A DNA stretch of 64,000 nucleotides from Undibacterium sp. (GTDB lineage Bacteria; Pseudomonadota; Gammaproteobacteria; Burkholderiales; Burkholderiaceae_D), in assembly GCA_030645915.1 (NCBI GenBank), contig JAUSNO010000028.1, positions 1 through 64,000 of the forward strand, in the 5' to 3' direction. The notes beneath the pieces were generated by a model that was not told the origin of the DNA, made no database searches, and was given only the letters and a program-made list of their open reading frames with translations. Both the position numbers and the translations under genes were made by a program. Of this stretch, positions 9,986-18,676 are shown piece by piece; positions within the stretch are counted from its first letter, which is position 1, and each line of letters opens with the position of its first letter.

Positions 9986-10142
9986 AGAAAATAGCAAACT
10001 CAACCTACCGAATTAGCCTTGGCAATTGCCATCTGGAATGGACGCTAACTAACATCTGGCATCGCAGTAACTTTTACTTCGATGCCTCGCTATCGAGCTG
10101 ACAACACACCGAAAAGGCTTCAAGAAAAACGTCGCCAAATAT

Positions 10143-10174
10143 AAAAAATCCCGAATCGAAATTCGGGATTTTTT
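10143..10174. terminator. bidirectional terminator between PP2C phosphatase and clpA
   Basis: The stem ATCCCGAAT / ATTCGGGAT with loop CGAA is flanked by A6 and T6 runs, just past the clpA stop (10186 on the minus strand) and 160 bp after the phosphatase gene. The symmetry suits the convergent arrangement. Confidence 0.88.
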
Positions 10175-10185
10175 ATATTATTGGC

Positions 10186-12486
10186 TTACTCGACTTCTAC
10201 AGTTTCCTGCGAAGCTGCTGGCGGAATGGAGTCCCCCTCATAAAATTCCAACTTGACTTGATCTTTATCATCCAGATCGACCACAACGCGACCACCAGTT
10301 ACCAACTTCCCAAAGAGAAGTTCATCGGCTAGCGCCTTGCGTATCATATCCTGAATCAGTCTGGCCATAGGTCTGGCACCCATCATAGGATCAAAACCTT
10401 TTTTACCTAAGAACTTGCGCAGATTATCAGTAAACGTTGCTTCCACTTTTTTCTCATGCAACTGCTCTTCAAGCTGCATCAGGAATTTATCAACTACACG
10501 CAAGATAATCTCTTCATCAAGCGCGCGGAAACTAATAATGGCATCCAAGCGATTCCTGAACTCTGGCGTAAACATGCGCTTAATGTCGATCATCTCATCG
10601 CCAGCCTCTTTACTATTGCTGAAGCCTATCGACCGTTTCTGCAGACTCTCTGCGCCAGCATTTGTCGTCATGATGATAATGACATTACGGAAATCGGCTT
10701 TACGTCCGTTGTTATCTGTCAGCGTGCCATGATCCATCACCTGCAACAGAATATTAAACACATCCGGATGTGCTTTTTCAATCTCGTCTAGCAATAAGAC
10801 CGCATGAGGTTTTTTGGTAATCGCTTCGGTCAACAACCCCCCCTGATCAAAACCGACATAACCAGGAGGTGCACCAATCAGTCGGCTGACTGCATGACGC
10901 TCCATGTACTCAGACATATCAAAACGGATCAGTTCAATACCAAGAGTGAACGCAAGCTGCTTTGCCACCTCGGTCTTACCAACACCGGTAGGCCCCGAGA
11001 ACAGGAAAGAACCAATTGGCTTGTCTGTTTTACCCAAGCCAGCACGTGCCATTTTGATTGAAGAGGCCAGAGCTTCAATTGCAGGCTCCTGCCCGAATAC
11101 AACATTTTTCAAATCACGTTCTATCGTCTGCAATTTACTGCGGTCATCTTGATTGACTGTTTGCGGTGGAATGCGAGCAATCTTGGCGATAATATCTTCG
11201 ATATCCGCTTTACCTATCGTTTTCTTTTGCTTCGACTTTGGCAAGACACGCTGTGCAGCGCCCGCCTCATCGATCACATCGATCGCCTTATCAGGCAGAT
11301 GGCGATCATTAATGAAGCGCGCCGACAATTCGGCTGCCGTGGTCAATGCAGAAGCAGAATATTTAACGTTATGATGCTCTTCAAATTTTGATTTTAGACC
11401 GCGCAAAATTTGCACAGTTTGTTCTATGGTCGGCTCATTGACATCAATTTTTTGAAATCTTCGTGCCAACGCATGATCTTTTTCAAACACACCGCGGTAT
11501 TCGGTATAGGTAGTGGCGCCGATGCATTTGAGCTGGCCATTCGACAACGCCGGCTTCAATAGATTTGACGCATCAAGGGTTCCGCCGGAAGCTGACCCAG
11601 CACCAATAATTGTGTGAATTTCGTCAATGAATAAAATACCATCAGGCATATCTTTTAATTGCTTTAATACGCCTTTCAGCCGCAATTCAAAATCACCGCG
11701 ATATTTTGTCCCGGCAAGCAATGCTCCCATATCCAGTGAATAGACCACCGCATTTTGTAAGATATCAGGCACGTCATTTTGTGTGATGCGCCAGGCAAGC
11801 CCCTCAGCAATCGCTGTTTTACCTACCCCTGCTTCACCAACCAGCAAGGGATTATTTTTGCGTCGACGGCAAAGAATTTGAATGACGCGCTCAACTTCGC
11901 TGTCACGCCCGATGAGAGGATCAATCCGACCTTCCGCGGCAGCCTTGTTCAAATTTTGAGTAAATTGATCAAGAGGACTCTCTTTCGACTGACTTTCTGC
12001 CTGAGGATCTTCAGCACCTTCCGGCGACTTCATAGGTTCGGTCAGATTGTCCTTACGCACCCCATGAGAAATAAAATTAACGACGTCGAGACGGGTCACA
12101 CCCTGTTGATGCAAGTAGTACACCGCATGCGAATCTTTCTCGCCGAAAATCGCCACGAGTACATTGGCGCCAGTAACTTCTTTTTTACCGTTTGACGCTG
12201 ACTGAACGTGCATGATTGCGCGTTGAATAACGCGCTGAAACCCAAGCGTTGGCTGAGTATCCACTTCGCCCGTTCCTGGCACAGTAGGAGTGTTATCAGT
12301 AATAAAATTGCCTAAGGTTTTGCGCAAGTCTTCAATATTCACTGCGCAAGCGCGCATCACCTCAGCGGCAGAAGGATTGTCCAGCAGTGCCAATAAAAGA
12401 TGCTCTACTGTGATGAATTCATAACGTGCCTGCCGAGCCTCCACAAAGGCCATATGCAAACTAACTTCCAATTCTTGCGCAATCAT
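10186..12486 (-). CDS. clpA: ATP-dependent Clp protease ATPase subunit ClpA
   Basis: A Hsp100 unfoldase that feeds substrates into ClpP. From the chosen start ([14 protein letters not shown]) the order is the N domain (1-150), the first AAA+ module with Walker [10 protein letters not shown] near 215 and the second with GPTGVGKTE near 500, then the C-terminal D2-small domain. The ATG at 12486 has GGAGG 4-5 nt upstream and overlaps the clpS stop (ATGA), so clpS-clpA are translationally coupled. ClpP itself is not in the window. The C-terminal tail is unusually acidic. Confidence 0.97.
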   Translation of the reverse strand: MIAQELEVSLHMAFVEARQARYEFITVEHLLLALLDNPSAAEVMRACAVNIEDLRKTLGNFITDNTPTVPGTGEVDTQPTLGFQRVIQRAIMHVQSASNGKKEVTGANVLVAIFGEKDSHAVYYLHQQGVTRLDVVNFISHGVRKDNLTEPMKSPEGAEDPQAESQSKESPLDQFTQNLNKAAAEGRIDPLIGRDSEVERVIQILCRRRKNNPLLVGEAGVGKTAIAEGLAWRITQNDVPDILQNAVVYSLDMGALLAGTKYRGDFELRLKGVLKQLKDMPDGILFIDEIHTIIGAGSASGGTLDASNLLKPALSNGQLKCIGATTYTEYRGVFEKDHALARRFQKIDVNEPTIEQTVQILRGLKSKFEEHHNVKYSASALTTAAELSARFINDRHLPDKAIDVIDEAGAAQRVLPKSKQKKTIGKADIEDIIAKIARIPPQTVNQDDRSKLQTIERDLKNVVFGQEPAIEALASSIKMARAGLGKTDKPIGSFLFSGPTGVGKTEVAKQLAFTLGIELIRFDMSEYMERHAVSRLIGAPPGYVGFDQGGLLTEAITKKPHAVLLLDEIEKAHPDVFNILLQVMDHGTLTDNNGRKADFRNVIIIMTTNAGAESLQKRSIGFSNSKEAGDEMIDIKRMFTPEFRNRLDAIISFRALDEEIILRVVDKFLMQLEEQLHEKKVEATFTDNLRKFLGKKGFDPMMGARPMARLIQDMIRKALADELLFGKLVTGGRVVVDLDDKDQVKLEFYEGDSIPPAASQETVEVE

Positions 12487-12791
12487 ACTTCCTCCATCAC
12501 ACATTGCAGGGGGTGCCCTGCTTTACGGGCATGCGTCAAAACAAGTTCCACCTTGGTTAAGGCAATATCTTTGGAATACACACCGCATACACCTCTGCCA
12601 TCTCTGTGAACCTTGAGCATGATTTGCATCGCGGTTTCCCTATCTTTATTAAAGTATTCCTGAATGATGGCGACAACGAACTCCATTGGCGTGTAATCAT
12701 CATTAAGTAGCGTCACTTGGTACATCGAAGGCGGCTTCAGCTTTTGTGCCTGCTTCTCTAGTATCGTACCGTTTTCTTGCTTGTTTCCCAT
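12483..12791 (-). CDS. clpS: ATP-dependent Clp protease adaptor ClpS
   Basis: The N-recognin adaptor that docks on the ClpA N domain and delivers N-degron proteins. It is 102 residues, with the conserved core [17 protein letters not shown] (residues 24-40), the Asn-Asp pair that binds the substrate N-terminus, and [16 protein letters not shown]. It is first in the clpS-clpA operon with a 4-bp overlap. The 345 bp upstream (12792-13136) separate it from the divergent cold-shock gene. Confidence 0.97.
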   Translation of the reverse strand: MGNKQENGTILEKQAQKLKPPSMYQVTLLNDDYTPMEFVVAIIQEYFNKDRETAMQIMLKVHRDGRGVCGVYSKDIALTKVELVLTHARKAGHPLQCVMEEV

Positions 12792-13012
12792 ACGTCTATT
12801 CTAGTACGTTGATTCAATTGAGAGGCGATAATTAAGATAATAAAAGCGCCTTAATTCATCCATTTTTAAAATGTTACGCGCTTTCTAGACTTTTCGCAGA
12901 TGGTGACTAAATCCAACACATCAAGTCTTATCATTAAGTAAAAATACAACAATGATACAAGTACAAGCAAATTTTCTTGACTTTACATTTTTTTCCGCCA
13001 AGAATGACATTT

Positions 13013-13046
13013 ATTGACAGAGTTAAGCGATTAGTTATTGTCAATA
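13013..13046 (+). promoter_or_regulatory. probable promoter of the cold-shock gene with an inverted repeat
   Basis: TTGACA at 13014-13019 and TATTGT at 13036-13041 with a 16-bp spacer form a plausible sigma-70 promoter about 90-100 bp before the coding start, leaving the long 5' untranslated leader typical of csp genes. The -35 and -10 also lie in an inverted repeat, TATTGACA / TGTCAATA. Nothing else was recognised in the 345-bp gap 12792-13136, which is AT-rich. Confidence 0.5.
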
Positions 13047-13136
13047 TGAAGTGAGCAAGTTTAGGAAGAGGTAGCGTTGCGCTAGGTTTCTTGCTTTTAC
13101 GGCTCGTGTGATTAGTTTATATTTGAAAGATGCATT

Positions 13137-13340
13137 ATGGCAACAGGTACCGTAAAGTGGTTCAATGACTCCAAAGGCTTTGGCTTTATTACTCCAGATG
13201 ACGGCGGTGAGGATTTATTCGCTCACTTCTCCGCAATCCAGATGAACGGCTTCAAGACCCTCAAAGAAGGTCAAAAAGTTCAGTTCGAAGTCACGCAAGG
13301 CCCTAAAGGCAAGCAAGCTTCCAACATTCAAAATCCTTAA
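13137..13340 (+). CDS. cspA: cold-shock protein (CspA family)
   Basis: A single-domain OB-fold RNA chaperone of 67 residues. RNP1 (KGFGFIT) and RNP2 (DLFAHF) are both present, and the start [17 protein letters not shown] is canonical. It melts secondary structure in mRNA in the cytoplasm. The neighbourhood cspA / clpS-clpA / icd is common in beta-proteobacteria, where this copy is often called cspD or cspA; the paralogue letter is uncertain. The long leader suggests post-transcriptional control. Confidence 0.95.
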   Translation: MATGTVKWFNDSKGFGFITPDDGGEDLFAHFSAIQMNGFKTLKEGQKVQFEVTQGPKGKQASNIQNP

Positions 13341-13362
13341 TCTCACGATCAGGTTTTGTTCT

Positions 13363-13390
13363 AAAAGCCCCGCTTTTGCGGGGCTTTTTT
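13363..13390 (+). terminator. intrinsic terminator after the cold-shock gene
   Basis: AAAAGCCCCGC, loop TTTT, GCGGGGCTTTTTT: a GC-rich stem followed by a T6 run, 22 bp after the stop. Confidence 0.93.
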
Positions 13391-13433
13391 CATTTTTGAC
13401 GTGATGAATATATGTTTTGTAAAAAATACTTAT

Positions 13434-13462
13434 AAAAAAAGCCGACATCAGCCGGCTTTTTT
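13434..13462 (-). terminator. intrinsic terminator for icd
   Basis: A short GC stem (AGCCG / CGGCT) between an A7 run and a T6 run, 38 bp past the icd stop. It works in the leftward direction for icd and together with the hairpin at 13363 insulates the convergent genes. Confidence 0.8.
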
Positions 13463-13499
13463 ATAAATCGCGAGAAGCAACTAATCTCTAGATTTATTT

Positions 13500-14753
13500 T
13501 TACATATTTTCAATCATTACATCGCCAAATCCGGAACAAGATACTTGTGTAGCACCTTCCATCAAGCGCGCGAAATCGTATGTCACTTTTTTCACTGTAA
13601 TTGCTTTTTCAGTTGAAGAGATCAATAAATCAGCAGCTTCCAGCCAACCCATGTGACGCAACATCATTTCTGCAGATAAAATCAATGAACCTGGGTTCAC
13701 ATAATCTTTGCCCGCATACTTAGGCGCAGTACCATGTGTAGCTTCGAACATCGCAATTGAATCCGACAAGTTCGCACCTGGAGCAATGCCGATACCACCA
13801 ACCTGCGCTGCCAATGCATCAGAAATATAATCGCCATTCAGGTTCAAGGTAGCGATGACACTATACTCGGCTGGACGCAACAAGATTTGCTGCAAGAATG
13901 CATCAGCGATCGAATCCTTAACGATAATATCTTTACCGGTTTTTGGATTTTTAAATTTGCACCATGGTCCGCCATCGATCAATTCGGCACCAAATTCTTT
14001 TTGCGCCAAAGCATAAGCCCAGTCACGGAAGCCACCTTCGGTGTACTTCATGATGTTACCTTTATGAACAATAGTCACAGAGGGTTTGTCATTATCAATC
14101 GCATACTGAATCGCTTTACGTACCAAACGCTCAGTACCTTCGATAGAGACAGGCTTGATGCCGATACCAGAAGTTTCAGGGAAACGGATCTTAGTGACAC
14201 CCATCTCCGTTTTCAAAAACGCGATCAGTTTCTTGACTTGTTCTGATCCCTGCGCAAACTCAATCCCGGCATAGATGTCTTCAGAATTTTCGCGGAAGAT
14301 CACCATGTCAGTTTTTTGTGGCTCACGCACTGGCGATGGTACACCTTTGAAATAACGCACTGGACGCAAGCAAACATACAAATCTAATTCTTGACGCAAC
14401 GCAACGTTTAACGAACGGATACCACCACCAACTGGTGTAGTCAAAGGTCCTTTGATTGACACAACGTAGTCTTTCAGAACACGCAGAGTCTCTTCTGGCA
14501 ACCATACATCCGGTCCGTAAACCTTGGTCGATTTTTCACCAGCGTAGATTTCCATCCAGCTGATCTTGCGCTTGCCACCGTATGCTTTAGCTACGGCTGC
14601 ATCGACAACCTTAATCATTACAGGGCTAATATCTACACCAGTACCATCACCTTCAATATAAGGAATGATAGGATTATCTGGCACATTCAGTGAGAAATCA
14701 GAATTGACGGTAATTTTCTTACCTTCAGCGGGAACTTTAATATGTTGATACAT
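13500..14753 (-). CDS. icd: NADP-dependent isocitrate dehydrogenase
   Basis: Oxidative decarboxylation of isocitrate to 2-oxoglutarate in the TCA cycle. The 417-residue length and the segments [10 protein letters not shown] near 30, [12 protein letters not shown] near 110 (holding the serine phosphorylated by AceK in E. coli Icd) and [15 protein letters not shown] near 305 match the E. coli-type homodimeric enzyme. It lies between the cold-shock gene and divergent rluE; the 187-bp divergent gap holds a near-palindrome around CTAGTATTTTACTAG (14872-14886) that could overlap an icd promoter. Confidence 0.97.
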   Translation of the reverse strand: MYQHIKVPAEGKKITVNSDFSLNVPDNPIIPYIEGDGTGVDISPVMIKVVDAAVAKAYGGKRKISWMEIYAGEKSTKVYGPDVWLPEETLRVLKDYVVSIKGPLTTPVGGGIRSLNVALRQELDLYVCLRPVRYFKGVPSPVREPQKTDMVIFRENSEDIYAGIEFAQGSEQVKKLIAFLKTEMGVTKIRFPETSGIGIKPVSIEGTERLVRKAIQYAIDNDKPSVTIVHKGNIMKYTEGGFRDWAYALAQKEFGAELIDGGPWCKFKNPKTGKDIIVKDSIADAFLQQILLRPAEYSVIATLNLNGDYISDALAAQVGGIGIAPGANLSDSIAMFEATHGTAPKYAGKDYVNPGSLILSAEMMLRHMGWLEAADLLISSTEKAITVKKVTYDFARLMEGATQVSCSGFGDVMIENM

Positions 14754-14940
14754 CGTTTTCTCCGTAGATTCGTGCTATCAAGCGGGTTGCGCTTTTCTCA
14801 TAACATGTCTTGCCTGCGCTTTTTAGAATAAACTCTTATATAAGACAGAAGACCACCATTTCGCATTATGCACTAGTATTTTACTAGATGCCATAAATTT
14901 GCGACACTAGCATCTCTTGCAATCGTAACGACATTTACCA

Positions 14941-15486
14941 ATGAAATTGATCCTACTCAACAAACCATATAATGTGATGTGCCAATTCTCGGCTCACCTC
15001 AGCCGCCCCACTCTGGCAAATTACGTAAATGTTCCAGGCGTGTATCCAGCAGGCAGACTTGATGCAGACAGTGAAGGGCTTGTCTTATTGACCGACAATG
15101 GGCAATTACAGCATAGCATCAGCCATCCAGAGCGCAAGCAAACGAAAACATACCTTGTCCAGGTAGAAGGATCGCCGTCTAAAGAACAACTCAAAAAATT
15201 ATCCCAGCCATTAAACCTTGGCGATTTCACCACTCAAGCGTGCCTCGTAAAACACATTCAAGCACCTGACTGGATATGGCCACGAAACCCGCCAATACGA
15301 CAACGAGAAGAAATCCCAACCAGTTGGCTATGCATTATTCTCGCTGAAGGAAAGAATAGACAGGTACGGCGCATGACTGCCGCTGCCGGCTTGCCTACAC
15401 TTAGGCTTGTGCGTAGCGCCATTAGTAATTTTTCTTTGGAGTCACATCCTCTATTGCCTGGAGAATGGATGGAAGTAAATCTGTAA
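14941..15486 (+). CDS. rluE: 23S rRNA pseudouridine synthase, RluE type
   Basis: An RsuA-family pseudouridine synthase lacking the N-terminal S4 domain, 181 residues. The catalytic Asp is in GRLDADSEGLVLLTDNG (about residues 38-54); KTYLVQVEG and the C-terminal GKNRQVRRMTAAAGLPTLRL motif follow. E. coli RluE modifies U2457 in the peptidyl-transferase region; the same target is inferred. Start ATG at 14941. Confidence 0.9.
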   Translation: MKLILLNKPYNVMCQFSAHLSRPTLANYVNVPGVYPAGRLDADSEGLVLLTDNGQLQHSISHPERKQTKTYLVQVEGSPSKEQLKKLSQPLNLGDFTTQACLVKHIQAPDWIWPRNPPIRQREEIPTSWLCIILAEGKNRQVRRMTAAAGLPTLRLVRSAISNFSLESHPLLPGEWMEVNL

Positions 15487-15615
15487 CTCCATTTTTCACA
15501 CTCAAACAATATATTTATAAAGAACTCATTATTCAGCTCTGTTATCAAAGAGCATAAGGTCCGTAGTACACTATGCTGGTTTGTAAAACCTTCAAAACAT
15601 CAATTTTCCTATTTA

Positions 15616-16068
15616 ATGATCGCCATGCAAAATATTTATATTCGCACCCTCTCCTTAGCATTAATTTTATTAATTGATTCATCGATGGCAAATGCGCAAA
15701 CAAAATTGCCGGTCAAACCGTTATCAATCGGTATTTATGCCATTCAAGCCGAAGTAGCGGCAACAGATTCGGCGCGTCAGCAAGGTTTGATGATGCGCAC
15801 AAAAATGGGAGCGAGTGAGGGTATGGTATTTGACTTCCAAGCACCTGCTGGCGTTTGCATGTGGATGAAAAATACGTTGATTCCCCTATCGGTAGCATTC
15901 ATCGATAGCGAAGGAACTATCGTCAATATTGAAGATATGCAGCCTGAGACAACTGATTCGCATTGCGCAAAAAAAGTAGTTCGCTACGCACTGGAAATGA
16001 ATCAAGGATGGTTTAAGCAAAAAAATATCAAACCAGGCGTTAAAATTGATGGCTTGCCGTTAAAATAA
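15616..16068 (+). CDS. secreted DUF192 protein
   Basis: A 150-residue protein with an N-terminal hydrophobic signal (LSLALILLIDSSMANA, cleavage likely after about residue 28) and a DUF192 domain: RQQGLMMRTKMGASEGMVF, the CMWMKNTLIPLSVAFID core and a conserved ALEMNQGWF near the end. DUF192 proteins are small beta-rich domains of unknown function, usually periplasmic in proteobacteria. An alternative start at codon 4 (MQN) is equally possible. A terminator follows at 16114. Confidence 0.88.
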   Translation: MIAMQNIYIRTLSLALILLIDSSMANAQTKLPVKPLSIGIYAIQAEVAATDSARQQGLMMRTKMGASEGMVFDFQAPAGVCMWMKNTLIPLSVAFIDSEGTIVNIEDMQPETTDSHCAKKVVRYALEMNQGWFKQKNIKPGVKIDGLPLK

Positions 16069-16113
16069 TCTACTCCTCCTGCATGAGTTACAGAAAAATC
16101 GATCACAAATAAC

Positions 16114-16143
16114 AAAAACCGCAATGAAAATTGCGGTTTTTTT
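16114..16143. terminator. terminator between the DUF192 gene and rpsT
   Basis: AAAAACCGCAAT, loop GAAA, ATTGCGGTTTTTTT: a stem of about 12 bp with A and T flanks, usable in both directions between convergent genes. Confidence 0.9.
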
Positions 16144-16191
16144 GATTGCAAGCTTGCGAGTACCTATTTGGTACCCGACTAAAAGCGACTA

Positions 16192-16455
16192 TTAAGCCAA
16201 TGCTTTCAAAGCAGATGCCAAACGACTCTTATGACGTGCTGCTTTGTTTTTATGAATAATTTTCTTGTCGGCGATACGATCGATCGTCGAAACAGAATTT
16301 TGGTAGATAACTGCAGCAGCTGCTTTATCACCGGCTTCGATTGCTTTACGAACAGCTTTGATTGCTGTGCGCAGAGTCGAACGCTGGCTAGAGTTGTGTG
16401 CGTTTTGTTTAACTGCTTGACGAGCACGTTTGCGTGCTTGTGCGGTATTTGCCAT
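16192..16455 (-). CDS. rpsT: 30S ribosomal protein S20
   Basis: An 87-residue basic three-helix protein beginning [13 protein letters not shown], with the hallmark [15 protein letters not shown] segment. It binds 16S rRNA early in 30S assembly. The longer open frame to 16491 is rejected because AGGA is 7 nt before the ATG at 16455 and all S20 proteins start at MANT/MANS. It is monocistronic, with a terminator at 16114-16143 downstream. Confidence 0.98.
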   Translation of the reverse strand: MANTAQARKRARQAVKQNAHNSSQRSTLRTAIKAVRKAIEAGDKAAAAVIYQNSVSTIDRIADKKIIHKNKAARHKSRLASALKALA

Positions 16456-16718
16456 GAGATTTCCTAAACGTGGTCGAAGCGACGGGTTCAATCACAAGAT
16501 TCCCACGCCGCGTAATTTCTTTACAGCTTTGCAGTATAGCTGCTTTTTTTTACATTAGCAAGCTACACTCAACTTCTATAATAAGTTGCTAAATATTTAC
16601 ATAAAAACCAGCATCTTTTCTCTTTTACATGCAAATTAGTACGGCATTTGTTTTCGTTATTCGTCGAAACAAAAATTAGGCCTTCACCTTTACAATACGG
16701 CTATTACCGGAGATCTTC

Positions 16719-17309
16719 ATGCAATGCTCACCCTTTACGCTTCAAGGCAAATACGTCCAACTTGAGCCTCTAATACAAAACAACTTATCGGATATTCAGG
16801 CTGCCGCTGCCGATGGAGAACTATGGGAATTGTTTTTTACTTCTGTGCCGGCTTTTGAGCAGACCCAGCAATGGCTCGATCTCGCGCTGGAGTTGCAAAA
16901 TCAGCAAAAAGCCATTCCCTTTGCTGTCAGAAACAACACCAATGGAAAAATTGTGGGGTCAACGCGCTATTGCAATATTGACCACAATAATAAACGTCTT
17001 GAGATTGGCTATACTTGGTACGCACAAAGTGTTCAGAGATCAGCCATCAATACCGAATGCAAACTTCTTCTGTTGACCCATGCATTTGAGGTTTTTACAT
17101 GTAACGCAGTAGAATTTCGCACGGACTGGTTTAATCACAAATCGCAGGCGGCGATCGAGCGTCTGGGCGCCAAGCGCGACGGCGTCTTGCGCAATCACAT
17201 GATCCTGCCAGATGGACGCGTACGCGATACCGTTGTCTATAGCATTCTTCAAAATGAATGGCCGGGCGTCAAAAAGAATTTGCAATACATGCTTAACAAA
17301 GCGCGTTGA
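16719..17309 (+). CDS. GNAT-family N-acetyltransferase (RimJ/RimL-like)
   Basis: A 196-residue Acetyltransf_3-type protein: the N-terminal LQGKYVQLEPL strand, a central GSTRYCNIDHNNKRLEIGYTW strand pair and the C-terminal HKSQAAIERLGAKRDGVLRNHM helix-turn typical of RimL-like enzymes. It should transfer acetyl from acetyl-CoA to a primary amine; the acceptor (protein N-terminus or small molecule) is unknown. The acetyl-CoA loop region is somewhat divergent (VQRSAINTECK instead of a clear Q/R-x-x-G-x-G/A), so activity is likely but not certain. The VWA gene starts 39 bp downstream. Confidence 0.82.
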   Translation: MQCSPFTLQGKYVQLEPLIQNNLSDIQAAAADGELWELFFTSVPAFEQTQQWLDLALELQNQQKAIPFAVRNNTNGKIVGSTRYCNIDHNNKRLEIGYTWYAQSVQRSAINTECKLLLLTHAFEVFTCNAVEFRTDWFNHKSQAAIERLGAKRDGVLRNHMILPDGRVRDTVVYSILQNEWPGVKKNLQYMLNKAR

Positions 17310-17348
17310 ACTACTCTTACTACTTACCTCTTAATTTTGGAAATTACT

Positions 17349-18518
17349 GTGCTGATTGATTTTTTCTTCACCCTGAAAGACGCAAAAATTCCTGTCTCAA
17401 TCAAAGAGTTTTTAACTCTGCTTGAAGCAATGGAAAAAGGTCTGATCGACATGTCGATGGATGATTTTTATTTTCTATCGCGCATCATCATGGTCAAGGA
17501 TGAAGCGCACTACGACAAATTCGATCAAGCTTTTGGCATGTATTTCAAAGGCATAGACATGATCTTTGAAAAACATCCTGAAATTCCGCTCGACTGGCTA
17601 AGCAAACGCATGGAACGCGAACTGACGGACGAGCAAAAAGCAGCAATAGAAAAATTTGGTTACGACAAATTAATGGATAGGTTAAAAGAGCTCTTTAAAG
17701 AACAAAAAGAACGTCATGAAGGAGGTAGCAAGTGGATAGGAACCGGCGGCACCTCTCCGTTTGGCAATGGTGGGCAAAATCCTGAAGGCATACGCATAGG
17801 CGGTAAAGGGGGGAGTCGATCCGCGGTTAAAGTCTGGGAGGCGCGCGCTTATCGCGACTATGACACCGAAAGAGAATTAGGTACCCGCAATATCAAGGTA
17901 GCGCTAAGGCGCTTACGTAAATTTGCCCGTCTTGGCGCTGAAGATGAGCTGGCATTGGACGCCACCATTAAGGCGACCGCCAACAATGCCGGTTACCTTG
18001 ATATCAAAATGCAGCCCGAGCGCAAAAACAATATCAAAGTTCTTATGTTGTTAGACGTGGGCGGCACCATGGATGACCATATCGCGCGCACGGAAGAATT
18101 GTTTTCAGCGGCAAAAACAGAATTCAAAAATATGGAATTTTTCTATTTCCATAACTGCGTCTATGACAATCTTTGGAAAAACAATCACCGGCGCCATGCC
18201 GAAAAATTTCCTACCTGGGACGTTTTACGCAAATTCACGCCTGATACCAAAGTGATTTTTGTCGGCGATGCGACAATGAGTCCCTACGAAATTCTTCAGC
18301 CAGGTGGATCGGTCGAATACAATAATGAAGAAGCCGGGGCCACATGGCTGCAGCGCTTCACCTCTAGCTTCCCTAAATTTATTTGGCTCAATCCAGAACC
18401 GGAAGGTCTGTGGCAATACCGTCAATCCGTTTCTGTGATCAGGCAGCTCATGAATAACCGCATGTTTCCGGTGACGATAGAAGGTTTGGAACGCGGCATG
18501 CGCCTGTTAAGTAAATAA
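17349..18518 (+). CDS. VWA domain protein, CoxE-like
   Basis: A roughly 390-residue protein. The first 60 residues (LIDFFFTLKDAKIPVSIKEF) match the N-terminus of CoxE-like proteins; a charged linker with a Gly-rich stretch is about 120-160, and the VWA fold starts near 230 with VLMLLDVGGTMDDH. The metal-ion adhesion site reads D-V-G-G-T-M rather than the canonical D-x-S-x-S. The open frame begins at a TTG (17337), but GGAA is 6 nt before GTG 17349, which gives the family N-terminus, so GTG is preferred. Such proteins normally pair with a MoxR AAA+ ATPase as chaperones; no MoxR gene is in the window. Confidence 0.8.
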   Translation: MLIDFFFTLKDAKIPVSIKEFLTLLEAMEKGLIDMSMDDFYFLSRIIMVKDEAHYDKFDQAFGMYFKGIDMIFEKHPEIPLDWLSKRMERELTDEQKAAIEKFGYDKLMDRLKELFKEQKERHEGGSKWIGTGGTSPFGNGGQNPEGIRIGGKGGSRSAVKVWEARAYRDYDTERELGTRNIKVALRRLRKFARLGAEDELALDATIKATANNAGYLDIKMQPERKNNIKVLMLLDVGGTMDDHIARTEELFSAAKTEFKNMEFFYFHNCVYDNLWKNNHRRHAEKFPTWDVLRKFTPDTKVIFVGDATMSPYEILQPGGSVEYNNEEAGATWLQRFTSSFPKFIWLNPEPEGLWQYRQSVSVIRQLMNNRMFPVTIEGLERGMRLLSK

Positions 18519-18676
18519 AGCGACACGCTCGCTTATTTCACTGCAATTTCACTGTACATAAAGCCAGCAATTGCAGATACAATAAGCGGCCGACACTTAC
18601 TAGCCATTGCCCATAACACTATTGCAACATGTCTTAAACAATAAAATTCCTACAAAATTTTCACCCAACATACCGC

